The translations under genes were made by a program, and so were the position numbers. From Chrysomallon squamiferum (Eukaryota; Mollusca; Gastropoda; Neomphalida; Peltospiridae), in contig CM022671.1 of assembly GCA_012295275.1 (NCBI GenBank), positions 19,834,456-19,898,455 on the forward strand: a DNA stretch of 64,000 nt. Direction: 5' to 3'. Positions 37,201 through 50,700 of this stretch are shown here, in pieces. The notes beneath the pieces were generated by a model. The model did no database searches. It was not told where the DNA came from and saw only the letters and a program-made list of their open reading frames with translations. Each line of letters starts with the position of its first letter. Position 1 is the first letter of the stretch.

Positions 37201-39497
37201 TTATGTTTAGTGATATTAATGAAATTATTTTGATTTTGAATTTATTTGAAAAGGAAATTCCTTTTTTGAAATAAATATTTTTCTTTGTACATTCAGAGAT
37301 GTAAATGAATTGCCAATACAAAACAGTGAGAACGGTCAGTCACCAGAGCTAGATATGGTTTTACTACAGCTGCGAGGGTCAGAAGAGAGTCGAACCCTTT
37401 GTAAGTAAATTTCTATGATCAAATAGTTCTGCAAAATCTTTTATTAACAACAGTTCAGTATACATAATAGTTCTATTATCATTTGAAATTTTTTTCTTCT
37501 CCTTTTCATTTAGTTTAGCCTAGTTGTTTATTAACAATGGTTCTTAACCCCTTTTGTTTTTCAGCAGTCCATTTCATATAATGTTTATGGTTATGGCCAC
37601 TTGGTTACATTTTATACTGTGATAGAAGGACAGTATAGTTACTGTTGCCTTTGTATTCTCATAATGTTACAGAGAGGGTACTGCCAAGGTTTAGAATACC
37701 AGATCATAAATTCTATTGAAATATAATGTTTCATTAACACATTATCACTTCTGTGGTTTTATTACCGCTACAGAATGAACTTAAGACATATATTTCTATT
37801 TTTTTTATTAACAGTAAGCTCAGAAGTACATCATCTGCAGTCCCAGCTTTCAGATGTCACCTCTGAACTCAAACAAATTAAAGAAGAAAAATCAGCTATT
37901 GAACAAAAGACAGCTAAATTGGTAAAGAAATCTTTTAAATGTATTTTAAAAATAGCATTTAGGTATTTCAAGTTCTTGTTTATTTGTTGTTTTTTATATC
38001 GGTCTTCACTAAAAATATGTGTGAACATAATAATTATAACAATCTGTAGAAAATATATGGAGGTTGTCATTTGCCTTTTTTCTTTTAGTAATGTTACTCT
38101 TTACTAATGAGTATAAAAATAATCCTATATAAATAATAATATAAGGTATTCAGTAATGTAAACAAGTAAAAGTAAGTAAACCATAGACAAAGTTACCATA
38201 ACTTTACAACAAAATAAGAATTAATTGTGGCAGCATCTTTGTATCTTATGGATTGTTATGTTTACTAAAAGTTGTGTAGAAATAAGAATTTCAACATTTA
38301 AATATTTAGCTTACAGTTTAAAAATGCATGTCAGCATGAACTTTCTGTTTTTCTGTACTGATCTAAATTAGTTTCTGTAAGAAGGTTTCTTGCAATTCAT
38401 TCTCTCATTTTTAAAAAAATGTTTTGCCACTGACAGGCAGGTGACATGGTGTCATTAAAAGCTAAGGTAGATGAAAGTGAAGGCCAAAAAGCAGCTCTGG
38501 GAGACCACATAAAGACGTTGAAAGTAAGTTGAATAAATAATAGTTAACAGAGCTCAGCTATTCACTATTCTAAGACTAGAACAATTTTTCTGTCCAAAGA
38601 CCTTTATTTTAGTTTGGTCTATTTATTTATTAAATTATTCAGTGATGTGTTTTTAATTTCTTTTTTATTTAAAAATCTAAATGTAAATATTTGATAATAA
38701 ATTTAAAAAAGACCTATGTTTTTCTGCTATTAGTAATACATGTATTCTGCATTTTAATCTGAACAAAAGATTTTATAAATATTTTTCTGTTTGAAAATTC
38801 ACATAGTTTAAATGTACTCTATTGGTGAGCATGAAACATAGATGAATTTAGCAATGTCATGTCAGTATAAAAAGATTAATTAAAATTAACAGGAACCACC
38901 TTAAATAATAATTAATATATCATCTGAAAATTGTTCTGTTTGATTTCAGCAACAACTAAATGAAAAGGATCAGTATGTTAATTCTTTGGAATTACAGATG
39001 TCTCAGAGGTAATCTTTTTTTTAAGCAGGATAATATTTATTTAAAAATGTGTTTTTGTAAAATATAGTGCATATTATTAGTTATCACAATATACCAATAC
39101 TTCATTTTCAAATCTTTTTTAAACATCTGATGTAGATGTTAATTCCTGTTTTAAATTATTTTTAAAATCGAATATCTGTCACTCTCTTTATAACATATGC
39201 TTGCTATTACTGACATTCATCTTTGGTTTCATGTTATTATTAATTACACTATCTCACCATAGCGTTCATTAATCCTTTTTTATTTATCTATTCCCTTGAG
39301 ATGAGGTTGTCCTTTTAAAAGATTTATATCCTTGTTTGAAAAACTGAGTCTTCACCTAAGATTTTAATATTTTATCTTTAATATGACACTACAGCTTTGA
39401 AACAGAATTCACTCTTTTCTTTTCTCTTTCTTTTCCACTGCTTCTTCTTCTTCTTAATTTTGGTGTCTTCCAGTGCTGACACTGAAAAATCGGAGCG
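34253..39497 (+). CDS. EEA1: EEA1 (early endosome antigen 1), exons 1-9
   Basis: Plus-strand exons: 34253-34294, 35021-35119, 35655-35771, 36524-36633, 37297-37400, 37815-37921, 38437-38523, 38950-39008, 39474-39497. Protein starts MLKRLRGKKDSQSP, followed by a Ser/Asn-rich stretch, two C2H2 fingers (vertebrate EEA1 has one) and the start of the long coiled coil (SSEVHHLQSQL, GDMVSLKAKVDESEG). EEA1 is a Rab5 effector that tethers early endosomes; its N-terminal finger binds Rab5. Exon 9 is a 24-base micro-exon ending in a split Arg codon (CG) that joins exactly to 54998 (A-CCT-GGA, RPGAEDV). The intervening 15.5 kb is largely foreign to this gene. Confidence 0.88.
35655..35771 (+). CDS. EEA1: EEA1 C2H2 zinc-finger exon 1
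   Basis: 39 codons, phase 0 to 0, reading GFLCPICMKSMSDAEALQKH then FDVEH: C-x2-C-x12-H-x4-H. The symmetric phase means it could be skipped without changing frame. It matches the single Rab5-binding finger of vertebrate EEA1 (GFICPQCMKS). Confidence 0.85.
36524..36633 (+). CDS. EEA1: EEA1 C2H2 zinc-finger exon 2
   Basis: Reads EGFLCPICKKALTSPEALTE then HYEKEH, again C-x2-C-x12-H-x4-H. Clear sister of 35655-35771 by sequence. Its 3' phase (2) differs from exon 1, so the two fingers are expected in series rather than as alternatives. Confidence 0.85.
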
Positions 39498-40890
39498 GTA
39501 ATACTCTTTTATGTTTTTGAAAACACTGACTGTTTGTTTTGTTTTCACATTTTTGTATTGTAACAGTTTCTCCAGAACATGCTATCTTAATTTATCATTA
39601 TACTTGCCTTGTATTTCTCATAATTATTAAATAATTTAAATGTATGAATATTTTAATTTTGAAAATTTCTTAACAGCATGTGTTTATCCACACACCAAAA
39701 ACCTTTGCTTGTACATTCAAAACATTACCAACATTGCCTCCAGTCCATACAAATTTAAAAAAAAAAAAATCAAAAACAAAAAATCATTACAGTATTAATA
39801 ATAATAATAACTAAATATATTTAGCTTTTAAAATTCAGGATATAAAAAAAAATTGACTGAATTTGAATTAAAAGGCATAAATTATAATTATATACATTTA
39901 TGTAACAAAAAAAGATTGATATAGTAAAAAAAAAAAGTAACATGATAGTACAGTAGTTATTAGAATATATTTTCTTTTTGTTGACAATTCTGTTAGATTT
40001 AATTTAGATTTTTTTCAAATAATATTTCAGTTGCCTAAACTAAAATAAAAAAAAATAAAAACAATAAATCATAATTTGAAATGTGTAACTGATGAAGCAT
40101 TTTGTATTTATTTTTAAAATTTATTTATTTATTTATTTATTTATTTATTTTTTTATTATAATTTTAAATTTTTTTAATGCTTTATTTATTTTATTTTTTT
40201 TTGTTGTGAATGTGCAACAGTTCTTTTTAGTTAGCATGAATTGAATATTTTTGTCTGAAGTGCATTTTAATTTATATATACTGATGTATACTTTTTTTGG
40301 GGGGATGATGAAAATATTTGATCCATTAGCTTTTCCATTCCTGGCTAATATGTTATAATGCACAATCCAGTGTAAAACAGTTTAAAATGATTGATATGAA
40401 ATAATTTATACCATACACCAAAAATCATTAATAAAGTAATAAAAACAATAACAACAATAATAAATTAAAAACATTTTTGTTCAGTATTTATTTTTAAAAT
40501 CTTTTTGTTTATGTTAATATCACAAAATAGTTGTCATGCTTTTGTGTACAAGTATTTTGAAATAAATGTTATGTACTTCCTACTTCCCATGTATCATGTG
40601 ATGTCCTTTGTGTCTTCAGGCTTAACATTTTCAGGGAAATTATTAATTCAACATATTTTTTGCATGTATACCAAATAGAATGTTAATCTTCTAACCTTAT
40701 TTCAAAAGATATATATTATTTCAACAATTACATATCTGTTGTTTAATTATATATATTATATGCATTAGATAACCATATATCTATAATGCTTGATGAAAGT
40801 TGTTTCTTTACAGATTTGAAATTTAATTCAGTACTAGGATTTCATTAGTGATATAGTTTGTGTTAGTTGATGAATCTTTTATTAGAGATT
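39498..40890. other. EEA1 intron 9, left part
   Basis: No exon found. It includes a (TTTA)n array near 40116-40152 and is homologous from 39543 onward to 53445-54794. Confidence 0.7.
39543..40890. repeat. Duplicated segment D, copy 1
   Basis: Matches 53445-54794 with small differences in repeat lengths. It stops at the N gap. The partner copy continues seamlessly into EEA1 exon 10. Confidence 0.85.
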
Positions 40891-41090
40891 NNNNNNNNNN
40901 NNNNNNNNNNNNNNNNNNNNNNNNNNNNNNNNNNNNNNNNNNNNNNNNNNNNNNNNNNNNNNNNNNNNNNNNNNNNNNNNNNNNNNNNNNNNNNNNNNNN
41001 NNNNNNNNNNNNNNNNNNNNNNNNNNNNNNNNNNNNNNNNNNNNNNNNNNNNNNNNNNNNNNNNNNNNNNNNNNNNNNNNNNNNNNNNNN
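40891..41090. other. Assembly gap, 200 N
   Basis: Second 200-N placeholder. Left of it is EEA1 intron 9; right of it is USP15-RNF123 intergenic sequence, which does not belong there. Any apparent protein crossing it is meaningless. Confidence 0.98.
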
Positions 41091-44000
41091 AATAAAAGTT
41101 TCATTTGTATATTAAATCCCAATAATTGTTAAATTACTAATTTAGTAATATTGAAATTTTACTTCATTCTGTAAGCAGTTTTAAAATAATAATTTAAACA
41201 CAAATAAACTGCTATTTATATTTTAAGTAAATATATATGTTTCATAATCTGTTGATTAAAAGTACTAACACTATTAGTAACAGTAGAAAGAGATTAAATG
41301 AAAGGAACTAGATTATCAAGAGAAATTGTAGATTTTGTAGCCTGATAATAATTAACTTTGTCATCCCAATTATTATTTTGCCTGTAGAAAATACATTTTG
41401 ATAAAAAATTATATACTAATATAATGAGCTATGTTAGCATCGTCATCCATCTTAGAAGATGCAGTCCAATGATGGTTTCTTTTCTAAGTTGATTAGCATG
41501 ATAACCATGATTTTGATTGCTAACATCTCAGAAGTATCTTAGCAAGCAGGGTAAAAACTCTTAATTATATAAAATTATAACCTGTGCAGATAATTTTAAC
41601 TTGACTGCTACTGTAAGTTTAAAAATATTATTTAGATTGATAGCAAGTAAGTCAGCTTATAATAGTAACAGTGAACTTAATATTTCTAAAAATGGAAAAC
41701 TAATAAGTTTTACCATGGGGAAAAAAGTCATTAAAAGAATTAGAATAAAACATTTCTGTAGAAATCCCTTGAATCTATATGCAAAGCAAATCATTCATAT
41801 CATACCAACATATTATACATGCAATCAGTTTTAAGTAAAATAACAGACACTGAATTTAAAATATATTTTTAATTCATGTACACGCTATCTGCAGGAAAAA
41901 CCATGTATATAAGGATCGAAGAAACCAGAAGCATTCTGACACTATACCATGAACACAAAATGGAACCACAACTAACAACATTAAAAAGCAATATCTAACA
42001 TTCAGTTTCCAGGCTTTAATATATTGTTTAAAAACATATTATTTCAAAATAAATATATCTTGCATTGTTGATAAAGAAATAAATAACTAGCCTAAACAAA
42101 TAAAAAGCAAAATTTAAAAAATTTAGAAAATCCAACAAGAATTTCATACTGACACCATAATCAACACAGGTATAGATGATACAGTATGTTATTCTTTTAC
42201 AAATAACACATTTTACTCATGCATGGCAAATGTGTTGCTCTCAGCACCAAAATTCTTGGTTTAATATAAATATTTGTTAGCTTTACAAAATCTCACCATA
42301 CTTAAGACAGCAGTGAATCTGGGGAAGAAGTCGGTAATAAAATTTTGTTCTTTATGATGTCTCATTCACTGCTTTTTATAAACAGCAGAAAATACATTTT
42401 CTGACTAATTGTAACTGGATAGGTTGTTAGAGTCCCTTTCTAAACAGATGCTTTTAATGAATATTCAAAAATAATTCAAATGTCATACCATTTTATTTTT
42501 AACAGGAGTTCTTAGAATCTTGTTTCAAAGATTGTTTATTTTTCAAATGACATTGTAAAAACAAATCTTTACTATAGCTGTTTTCTTAAACGACAACAAT
42601 GACAGAAAACCCTCTAATTATTATAAATATTTGTTATCACTCAACATTAAAACAAACTAAAATTCAATGGTTCATGAATTGTTTTTCATGCTGTAGTTGA
42701 GGTGTGTTTGAAGACAATCTCTTCATTAACAACAAACATAAAACAAATGTATGTATTTTTTTCTTCTTATTCCATTATAATTACAATTTTTTGGCACACA
42801 TTCAACACTATTTTTTAATATAAGATACAAAAAGAAAAACCAAATTACATTTATGATATATATATATGAAAGCCACAATCTATTATAATATGAACCTTCT
42901 TGTGTTGTACTCAAAATACCAGAATTCAATATAATCATCTTAATTTGGCTGTAAATGTTTAAACACCTTCAGAATGAACTAGTATTTGATCAGACCTATA
43001 TTTATGATTGATATTAAAACAGACACTGTATCAATTCTTTACTTCGTTCATCTTTTTTTCATTTTATTTACTCTGTGTGTGCGTTTGTTTATATATATTT
43101 CAACTGTTAATATTGGAACATTTACATGATATCTGGGGACATCAGAAAAGTAATTACTAATGTTCCAAAGATTAAAATGTAAAAAAAATAAAAAATAATA
43201 AATAAATAAAAATCAATTTTTAAAAGCATAGTCAAAATTAAATTTTAACACACACTACAGTATCATCTTACTTTTCTCCTCTGACAGCTATTTAAATAGA
43301 TATATAAAATTTTTAAAACTTAAATACTCAAACAAAAGCAAAAATTAATAAACAAAAAAATAAAAGACTGTAACAAAACAACAAGAACACCAATTCTAAT
43401 AACAAAACTACCAAAACTGTTTAATATTGATAAAAAGTGTCCAATAATTCACAGTGGCTAAAAAGAAACTTATAAATTTTCTCATAATATTAAGAAAATA
43501 GAATCATTATTGCCAAGATTTTTTTACTGGTGCCACATAATTTCTTGTATTTCTTTAGCTGGTAACAAAAAATTTAGATTCTTATTTTCTTTTTCTGAAC
43601 TGAAATTTCATTTATTATCTGTTCTCAATACAGTGAAAATTTCATTACAGCTATTTATCTTAGATTAAAATTTCAGTTTTTCATTTTCTTTTTCCCTGCA
43701 ATTAATAGCATTAAAGGAATAATTCCTGTTTTAAGATTGTTGTTCCTTTAAAAAGAAAACAAGTTTTTATATTTCATTTTGTAATACATATCACCAACAT
43801 TTGTAAAGAAAAAATATTTTGCCACAAATTCAGTGATAATTCCTAGCACAAAGTTTAACTGCTGACTGCTGATATTCAACTACAACTAGTCTGATGCTGA
43901 AGTAAAAGAAGTACATAATATCTGAAAGTTGATGGATATGTAATAACATATAATTCATTTTAAATATATAATGGTTCATTTCATACTTCAAAATGTTTGA

Positions 44001-44636
44001 CCATATTTGTGCAGTGAAGTTTTATATTTATTTAAGTAGTAGAAGTTACAATAATAAAGAACCGACAGATCTTTGTTGCATTTTTATAGCTTCTTGTTTG
44101 ATAATGTTATGCTTGTTGCAGAAAACACATTTTTTAAAAGAAGCATGTTAATATAAATATTATGTAAATAAATGATCAAGAAATTAAATGATTATCTATG
44201 CCAATGTTAGAAATAATGAATTCTATGTGAAAAACAGTTAAACTGAGATATACTTCCGATTTTTACAAAACCCAAGAACCCAAAATAAATCAGCAATTAT
44301 TTTATACTCAACAAATGGAAAAAAAGAGCTTTAAATCTGTATTAGAATGGTTACATTTAAATGCAATATCCTCTGTCTTCTAGTCCTATATTAAAAATAT
44401 TGTAATAAGTTCTTACCAATTCCTAAATAAACAGCAGATATTTCAAAATAAAGCATTAAAACTCGAGCAGTCTACCGGCAGGAATTTATTTTAAAACTCT
44501 AATAACAACAACAATAATCCTTCATTTAAATGAAAAATTAATTTAAAATTAAGTAACATTATTCAAGAAAAGTGAAAGTTTCTGTTGCTAAAATTTCACA
44601 GATGTATATAACTGTCAATTAAAATGACTAAGGTTA
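41091..44636. other. USP15-RNF123 intergenic (copy 2 of B)
   Basis: No coding sequence seen. Homologous to 5006-8548. It is the 3' flank of the RNF123 gene that starts at 44637. Confidence 0.7.
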
Positions 44637-44766
44637 TCAATGCTTTGAGTAATTCTGACATTGTTCTCTGAGAATCTGTTTTCCTTTCAGGTCTTTTATA
44701 GATGTGATCACAGATTTGCAGAAGAAGCATTCCTTCTTTCCCATCAACTGCTGAGTAATGCAGGTC
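44637..44766 (-). CDS. RNF123: RNF123 RING finger, second half, and stop
   Basis: Supplies the last zinc ligands (ECFFCKSVI), then a short tail ending NYSKH and TGA at 44637-44639. Partner of 8549-8678; the tail differs from the vertebrate one. Confidence 0.88.
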
Positions 44767-47700
44767 CTGAAATAAGATTTAATTTATTACAAATATACTG
44801 GTTCTATAAAAGAAGTCTCTTTTCACATAATTGCACATATTTTTTTATAGTACTTTCTGCACTGTCAAGGTGGGGGATGATCATCAAAAGGCTAAAAATT
44901 AATATATGGTTAAAGTAAGTATTTCAAAGAACAGATTAAAATGTGATATAATATGGCATCTAATAATACAAAACACTCCCTGATAAGCTGAGAAAATCAA
45001 AATGTTGCTATTTGTCTTACTAAACGTTTAGTCAAATATTTCAGTCTGTTTAAACCACTTTAATTGCTGCATTACTCTCATATAAAATACTTGTCAGTGT
45101 CCTCTCTGTAAGTATGAATGACTTTATTTCAACAAACCTGCATGATCGATGACCACATGGTACAAAAACAGCTGTTTGTGGACTGGCATAGCAGATTGTA
45201 CACAGATCTTCTTCATTCACAGTGGACTGAAATTTAAAACATTTTCTGCTTAGTTAAACAAGATTTTTACCAATTATTTTCAATTAATATAAATAAATAA
45301 TTAACTGTAAATTTAAAGATTTTAAAGTATTTAAATGATTGTTAGTTAAGCACATGTTTTTTGGATAATGTTCAATTAGCTGGACTAATCTTATTAATTA
45401 ACGACAAGGAATACTTTTTGCCATGAACAGAAAAACATGTACCATGCCCTTTGATAGATTAAGACATTGACTGGAATGAGAAGTATTAGTATTCAAGGAC
45501 TTACGTACAGAATCCTATTTTTAGTGCTTTATCAGTATTAATTTACAACATTTATTAAATAGGAAATTGTTGCTATCATCATCATCATTATTACTATTAT
45601 TTTTGTCATTATTAAATATACATATATCCTTTTGTTCCTAATGAATTAAAGAACATGACTTAAAGAAAATAATATTAAATTTTCCATGATTCCTAGCTAA
45701 AATATCTTTGACGTATCCAAATTATTAACAGGTTGGTTTTAATTCACACGTGTTGCTGTTTGTCCAGCTCTTTCTATTTCTCCTGCAGATAGAGATACAA
45801 CTTTTCTATTTCTTCCATTTCTTCTTTATTCACTTCTTCAACTGTAATCATTAAACAAAATCATGCAGTAAATTTCTCTCTATAAACAAATGTTTCTTTC
45901 AAAAATTCATAATGAATTTAAAAGATTTACAATTTTATTTTCCATAAATATTTAAAAAAAACAATAATAAAATAAATAAAGTAATAAACAAAAAAAACAA
46001 ATTATTTTTTTTTTTTCTAATTATGCATATCAGTTTGGCAATATCTTACAGTCTGATAAGGAAAAGAATTTATCCTTTGGTTTGACTGGAGGGATCTTTC
46101 CTAATACAAACTCTAAAGTAGACAGCTGGAAACCAGTATCTGTCAGTAATGCCTTGGTTGCCTTCTCCTTGCTGAAACCGTCAAAATAGTTAATTTATCT
46201 TTTCTTATCTAGTAATAGCTTTGTTTTACAAAATAGGAATTATAAAGCATAAATATGTAACTGTAAAATGTGCACGTGTGTGTGTGTGCTCATTTGTATA
46301 TTTCTTTCCACAGACTAACATATAAGATGAAAATAATTTTATTTATTGTTTAACTTTACTAAAACTGACATACTTTGAGCCAACTGGCTTGTTGATAAGC
46401 TGATTGAGAATTCCTACAGCAACTGTAAGAACTGGAAAATATGTGACACTATCGAAACCTGTACGTAAAAAACAAATACTTTTCATGAGACATTCCCAAT
46501 AATGTTACAATAATATATTTAATACAAAACTACATTGATACTGTTTCTGAAAAGGTTATTTGTTTTTTATTGATACATTTTACCAACACCTACTATAACA
46601 ATTTTTTCTTTGTTCTAATAGCATTACTTTATTTTTTTATTTTTTTTCATTTAAAAAAAATTTAACAGTTACCCAGTAATATATCAAATGTAAACATTAA
46701 GGATAAATAATTTAAGAACAAAACAGTACCTGGTATGGGTAATGAGACCAGACTTTCAAATGCTCCACCCCTGGATGTAATTCTACTCAAAACCTGACTT
46801 AGCAACTATTTAAAAACAATATTGAATTATTTAAGTTATTGCAAGTGATTTTTTTTTTTAAATGTGGCAGAAACCAAAAAATGCAGTGTATAAATAAAAT
46901 AAAATAATAAATACAATAATTTTATTAATGAAGAAGAATATAAATTCAGTACTGACTAGTTTCATTTAAACAGTATTAAAAAGAAAAGAAGAAGAAACAC
47001 ACGTACAGACAAAGACATACACACTCTATTTTCTTAATGAAGTATAAAACAATAATAACCCAAGAGAGAGTATCAACCTATATTCTCATATATAATAATA
47101 ACATAACTTACTTGCATTATCCGTTTAAGGAAGAGTTCAGAAGATGGTCTTGTCCAGTCAGTAAAGAGCTGGGGTGCAATGGTTGCCACCATTTCCAACA
47201 CTCTCATTAGACACACAGAAATCTCAAAACATGCAGCACAGATCTTTAACTGTCGACCTTCCAGAAACAGATGTTCAGTTTTGGTCACAAGCTGTTGAAT
47301 CTGAACGTAAGAAAAAAAATCTGTTTGAAACTGCAACCTGCATATGAAAGTTCATGTAATAAATCATCCCATAAATCAGTAAAAGCCAAGTGAAACAAAT
47401 ACATAAAGAAATATTGTCCATTACTAAAAGGAAATAAAAGTAAATAATTTTTTTATCTCTTTGAGTCTTTCAAAATAAAAGTTGATAATTTCATTTTAAT
47501 TTAACCTCTTCACAAATGAGGCCACATGCATGCCTAAAACCAAGCCTAAAATTCACTAAAGAAACTCTATTATGTTTTTACTCATTGTATTATGACTGCT
47601 ATAGTAGTGACTAAAAGTACTGATGGGGTTATGATACCAGTTATGATACAAGCTGTATAATGCAAGAAACATTTTATTATTATAACTCTTTTTTTTTTCA

Positions 47701-50700
47701 TCATTCTTTTTAATGTTTATTAAGACATACTGACTGAGATATCTTATTGAAAAATTTAGATTTTCATTCTCAGATGACATTACAACTTTAAAAAAAATAT
47801 ATTTTAAGTTAAAAAACAAAATAAAACTTGACAAAAGAAAAACCAACTAAAGCAGATTTCATAATAAATAAAAAAAAAACTAACCTCTTGCATGATGCCG
47901 ACAAACTCTGAGAATGACCAGTTGAGTTGATTCATCAAAGTGTCAAGGAAACGTGTGGATGCTGGTTCATCATCCAGCAATATTTTAGCAAGCAGAGACT
48001 GGAACTTGAGGGACGGACATGGCTCTTTAATTGCAGTTTGTGAAAATAAAAACAACTTTTAGAAGAGCGAAAATGTGAATTGTTAATGCACAGTTGGCAA
48101 ATGATCTAAGATGGGGAAAAAATGCCGAATTTTTATATTAATAGAATTTCAATTCATAATATAGTTTGAAAATAAATTTGAGATATTTTACAATAGGCAA
48201 TACAATTTCTAAAATCTTCCCTTTGCATTCTGTTAAAGAAAACAGCTTTGTATAAGAACAAAGATGCTGCAATTTTCCACGCATATAGCACTGTATATTC
48301 TTGATTTGAAAATACATGTTTCAGTTACCATTACCAACATATCATATAAATCTTTCAACTTACTATGCAAACTCACAAAACTAAACTCAGTTGGCTGAAC
48401 TTTTGAAGGCACAAGATTTGGCAAGTAGCGATATCGGAAGGCAAAACCACAGCCCTGGAAGAAAAAAAGAAAAAAGAAAAAATGTATTAATGAATCCAGT
48501 TTATTCTGAGTGACTACCATCACGTAACTGAAAAAACTGTGAACCACGATAGGAGTGAACTATGATATACCAGACATTCTGTTATATAATCCAGTAGAAA
48601 ATCAACAAAGATCACTAAATGTATCATACATGTTAAAAGATCTCCGTATTCTATGAATTACATTTTTGTTGATATATTCCTGAAAAGAAAGAACTGAAAC
48701 AATTTTCACTAACAGTGTAAAAGAAAAAGTATTTAAACCAGCTATTTCATGACTTAAACACATATTTTCCAAAGTCGTACAAGAATCCAATTTGTGTGAG
48801 CCCAAGATCTGTTTTCATATGGAGCTATTAGCGCACGGAGAACAGATTTTGACTGAAATATAAAAACATAAAGAAAATAATATATTACTTTTAAAAATGA
48901 GTCAGATGTTTTTTACAATAGTAATAAGATGTAACTTCTTTCATAACAACAATGTAAGTTAAAACAATTAATATAATTTTTAAAGTCAGATTTCTTTACC
49001 ATTTTACAATGCTGTCCAAAACCTTTGCAGTAATAATACAATATTTAAAACAACTGTCTGATATATGTATTAGTATATTTAAAACTTATCAGATATATTA
49101 CAAGAATATAACATTTAGACGCAATTGTCACGTACATTTACTATATCTGACAATAATATAACATGCATAACAGTTTTTAAATATATTTCCAGTAATAAAG
49201 CTAACTTAACTGTTGTCATATAACTTTAAATTTTGTAACATGTGATCAAAATTATATTAAGTGAGAAAATTAAATTGTTATGTCAGTTTTTCTCATTAAA
49301 ATTAAAATATGTTTACCAACCCTCTATCAGTGGCAGACAACATTAAATAAACTATCTATGTATTCATGTATCTAATATATCAAAGTAAACAAAATCGTTC
49401 TGTTAAGCAAAGTCTAGATAATTTCTTATATATATATACACACAAACACATATTTTTTTACCTATCGAGAGGCAATGATTCAAGAATCTTCAGTGTCCGA
49501 GGGTAACAAATAAAGCAAGCTAGAGCTTGGACTAGATTATCACGGAAAGGCATGTTAAAAATGAATGTATATTTTCAGCTTTTACTGGTTGTTTTGACTA
49601 CAGTACAGAATAAGATGTCAAATGTGTTCTGAAAAAAGAGTTTGTGTGTCTTACCATTGCTGACAATTCTGGTATCAGCAAAATGATTGATGAGAAACTC
49701 TGCATATTTCTTATGTAACAAGTCATCATAACCTGCAAACACACCACAATAAGAAAAACAAAATTAGTATTATTTATCACTAATAAATTATTAACTGATT
49801 CTGTTCTAATAAAAGTGAAACGGTAATACACTAAATATTAAGGTTAGAAAAGCTTTCATTATACTGACATTTCCTGTGAGAGTTATGTTATAATAAAGAT
49901 TCTCATATGTATCTATTATAAATAGAAATACATTCATTATCTCAGAGAAAGTTTAAAGGGATTTAATTAAAATTAAATCTGGCAGGACAGAAAGATTATC
50001 GGTTTAAGTGTATATTCTTAGATAAGATAATCAGGCACACAAATTATAAAATTTATAATCTACCATCGATTGCTTCAAATCTCATTGTAGGGTGCATGTA
50101 GTATCTCAGTGCAATATAACAGGTAATACAGGATTCTATGTAGAATTCTGGTAAATACTGAAACAGTCGGCCATACTTGGAGGCTTTCTCGATTGTTTTC
50201 AATAGTACATTTAACAGCCAGGTAATATCCCTTTGCTTGGTCTGTTTAGGATAAGAAAAAGTATTAATATTTTATTTGTTCTTAATTTACAATACTTTTT
50301 TTGGTGAAAAATCAATTAATATTAAGAGGAGAATTTTTCGTAAAACAAATAATAACTCAAAGTAAAGCAATAATTTTGTTTAGTCATACCCAAAGTAAGT
50401 ATTTTTATAATCTGTTCAATATGATAAATAAACATTTTGTTACATTATAATCAGTGTTTAGCCTGACTCTTAGGTGAAATATTTGATACAGACACATTCA
50501 TAATTGTTAATGTAAAATAAAGCCTTATTGCTGGATTCAAGAAGACTGAAACCACTAATGTTAACAGAATGAAAATGGAACTGCTTTCACCTTTTTGAGG
50601 TTATAAACTGGTTAAAACATTTGCCTTTTTAATAAAAATAATATATACACATCCGCTTTAAATGTAAACTTTTTGTTAAGAATTCAGAATTTCTTGTTTT

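Larger units (their letters stand above)
41101..45568. repeat. Duplicated segment B, copy 2
   Basis: Partner of 5006-9469. It continues to the right into upstream RNF123 exons, so it is the copy in its native context. Confidence 0.85.

Noticed and set aside
40823-41132. Open frames crossing the N gap
   Set aside because: They exist only because N is read as X.
45774-45776. TAG read as Gln (alternative genetic code)
   Set aside because: Gln fits well here, but no other conserved exon in the window uses TAG or TAA in frame. All other Gln codons in USP15, DLD and EEA1 are CAA or CAG, so a single nonsense change or error is simpler.
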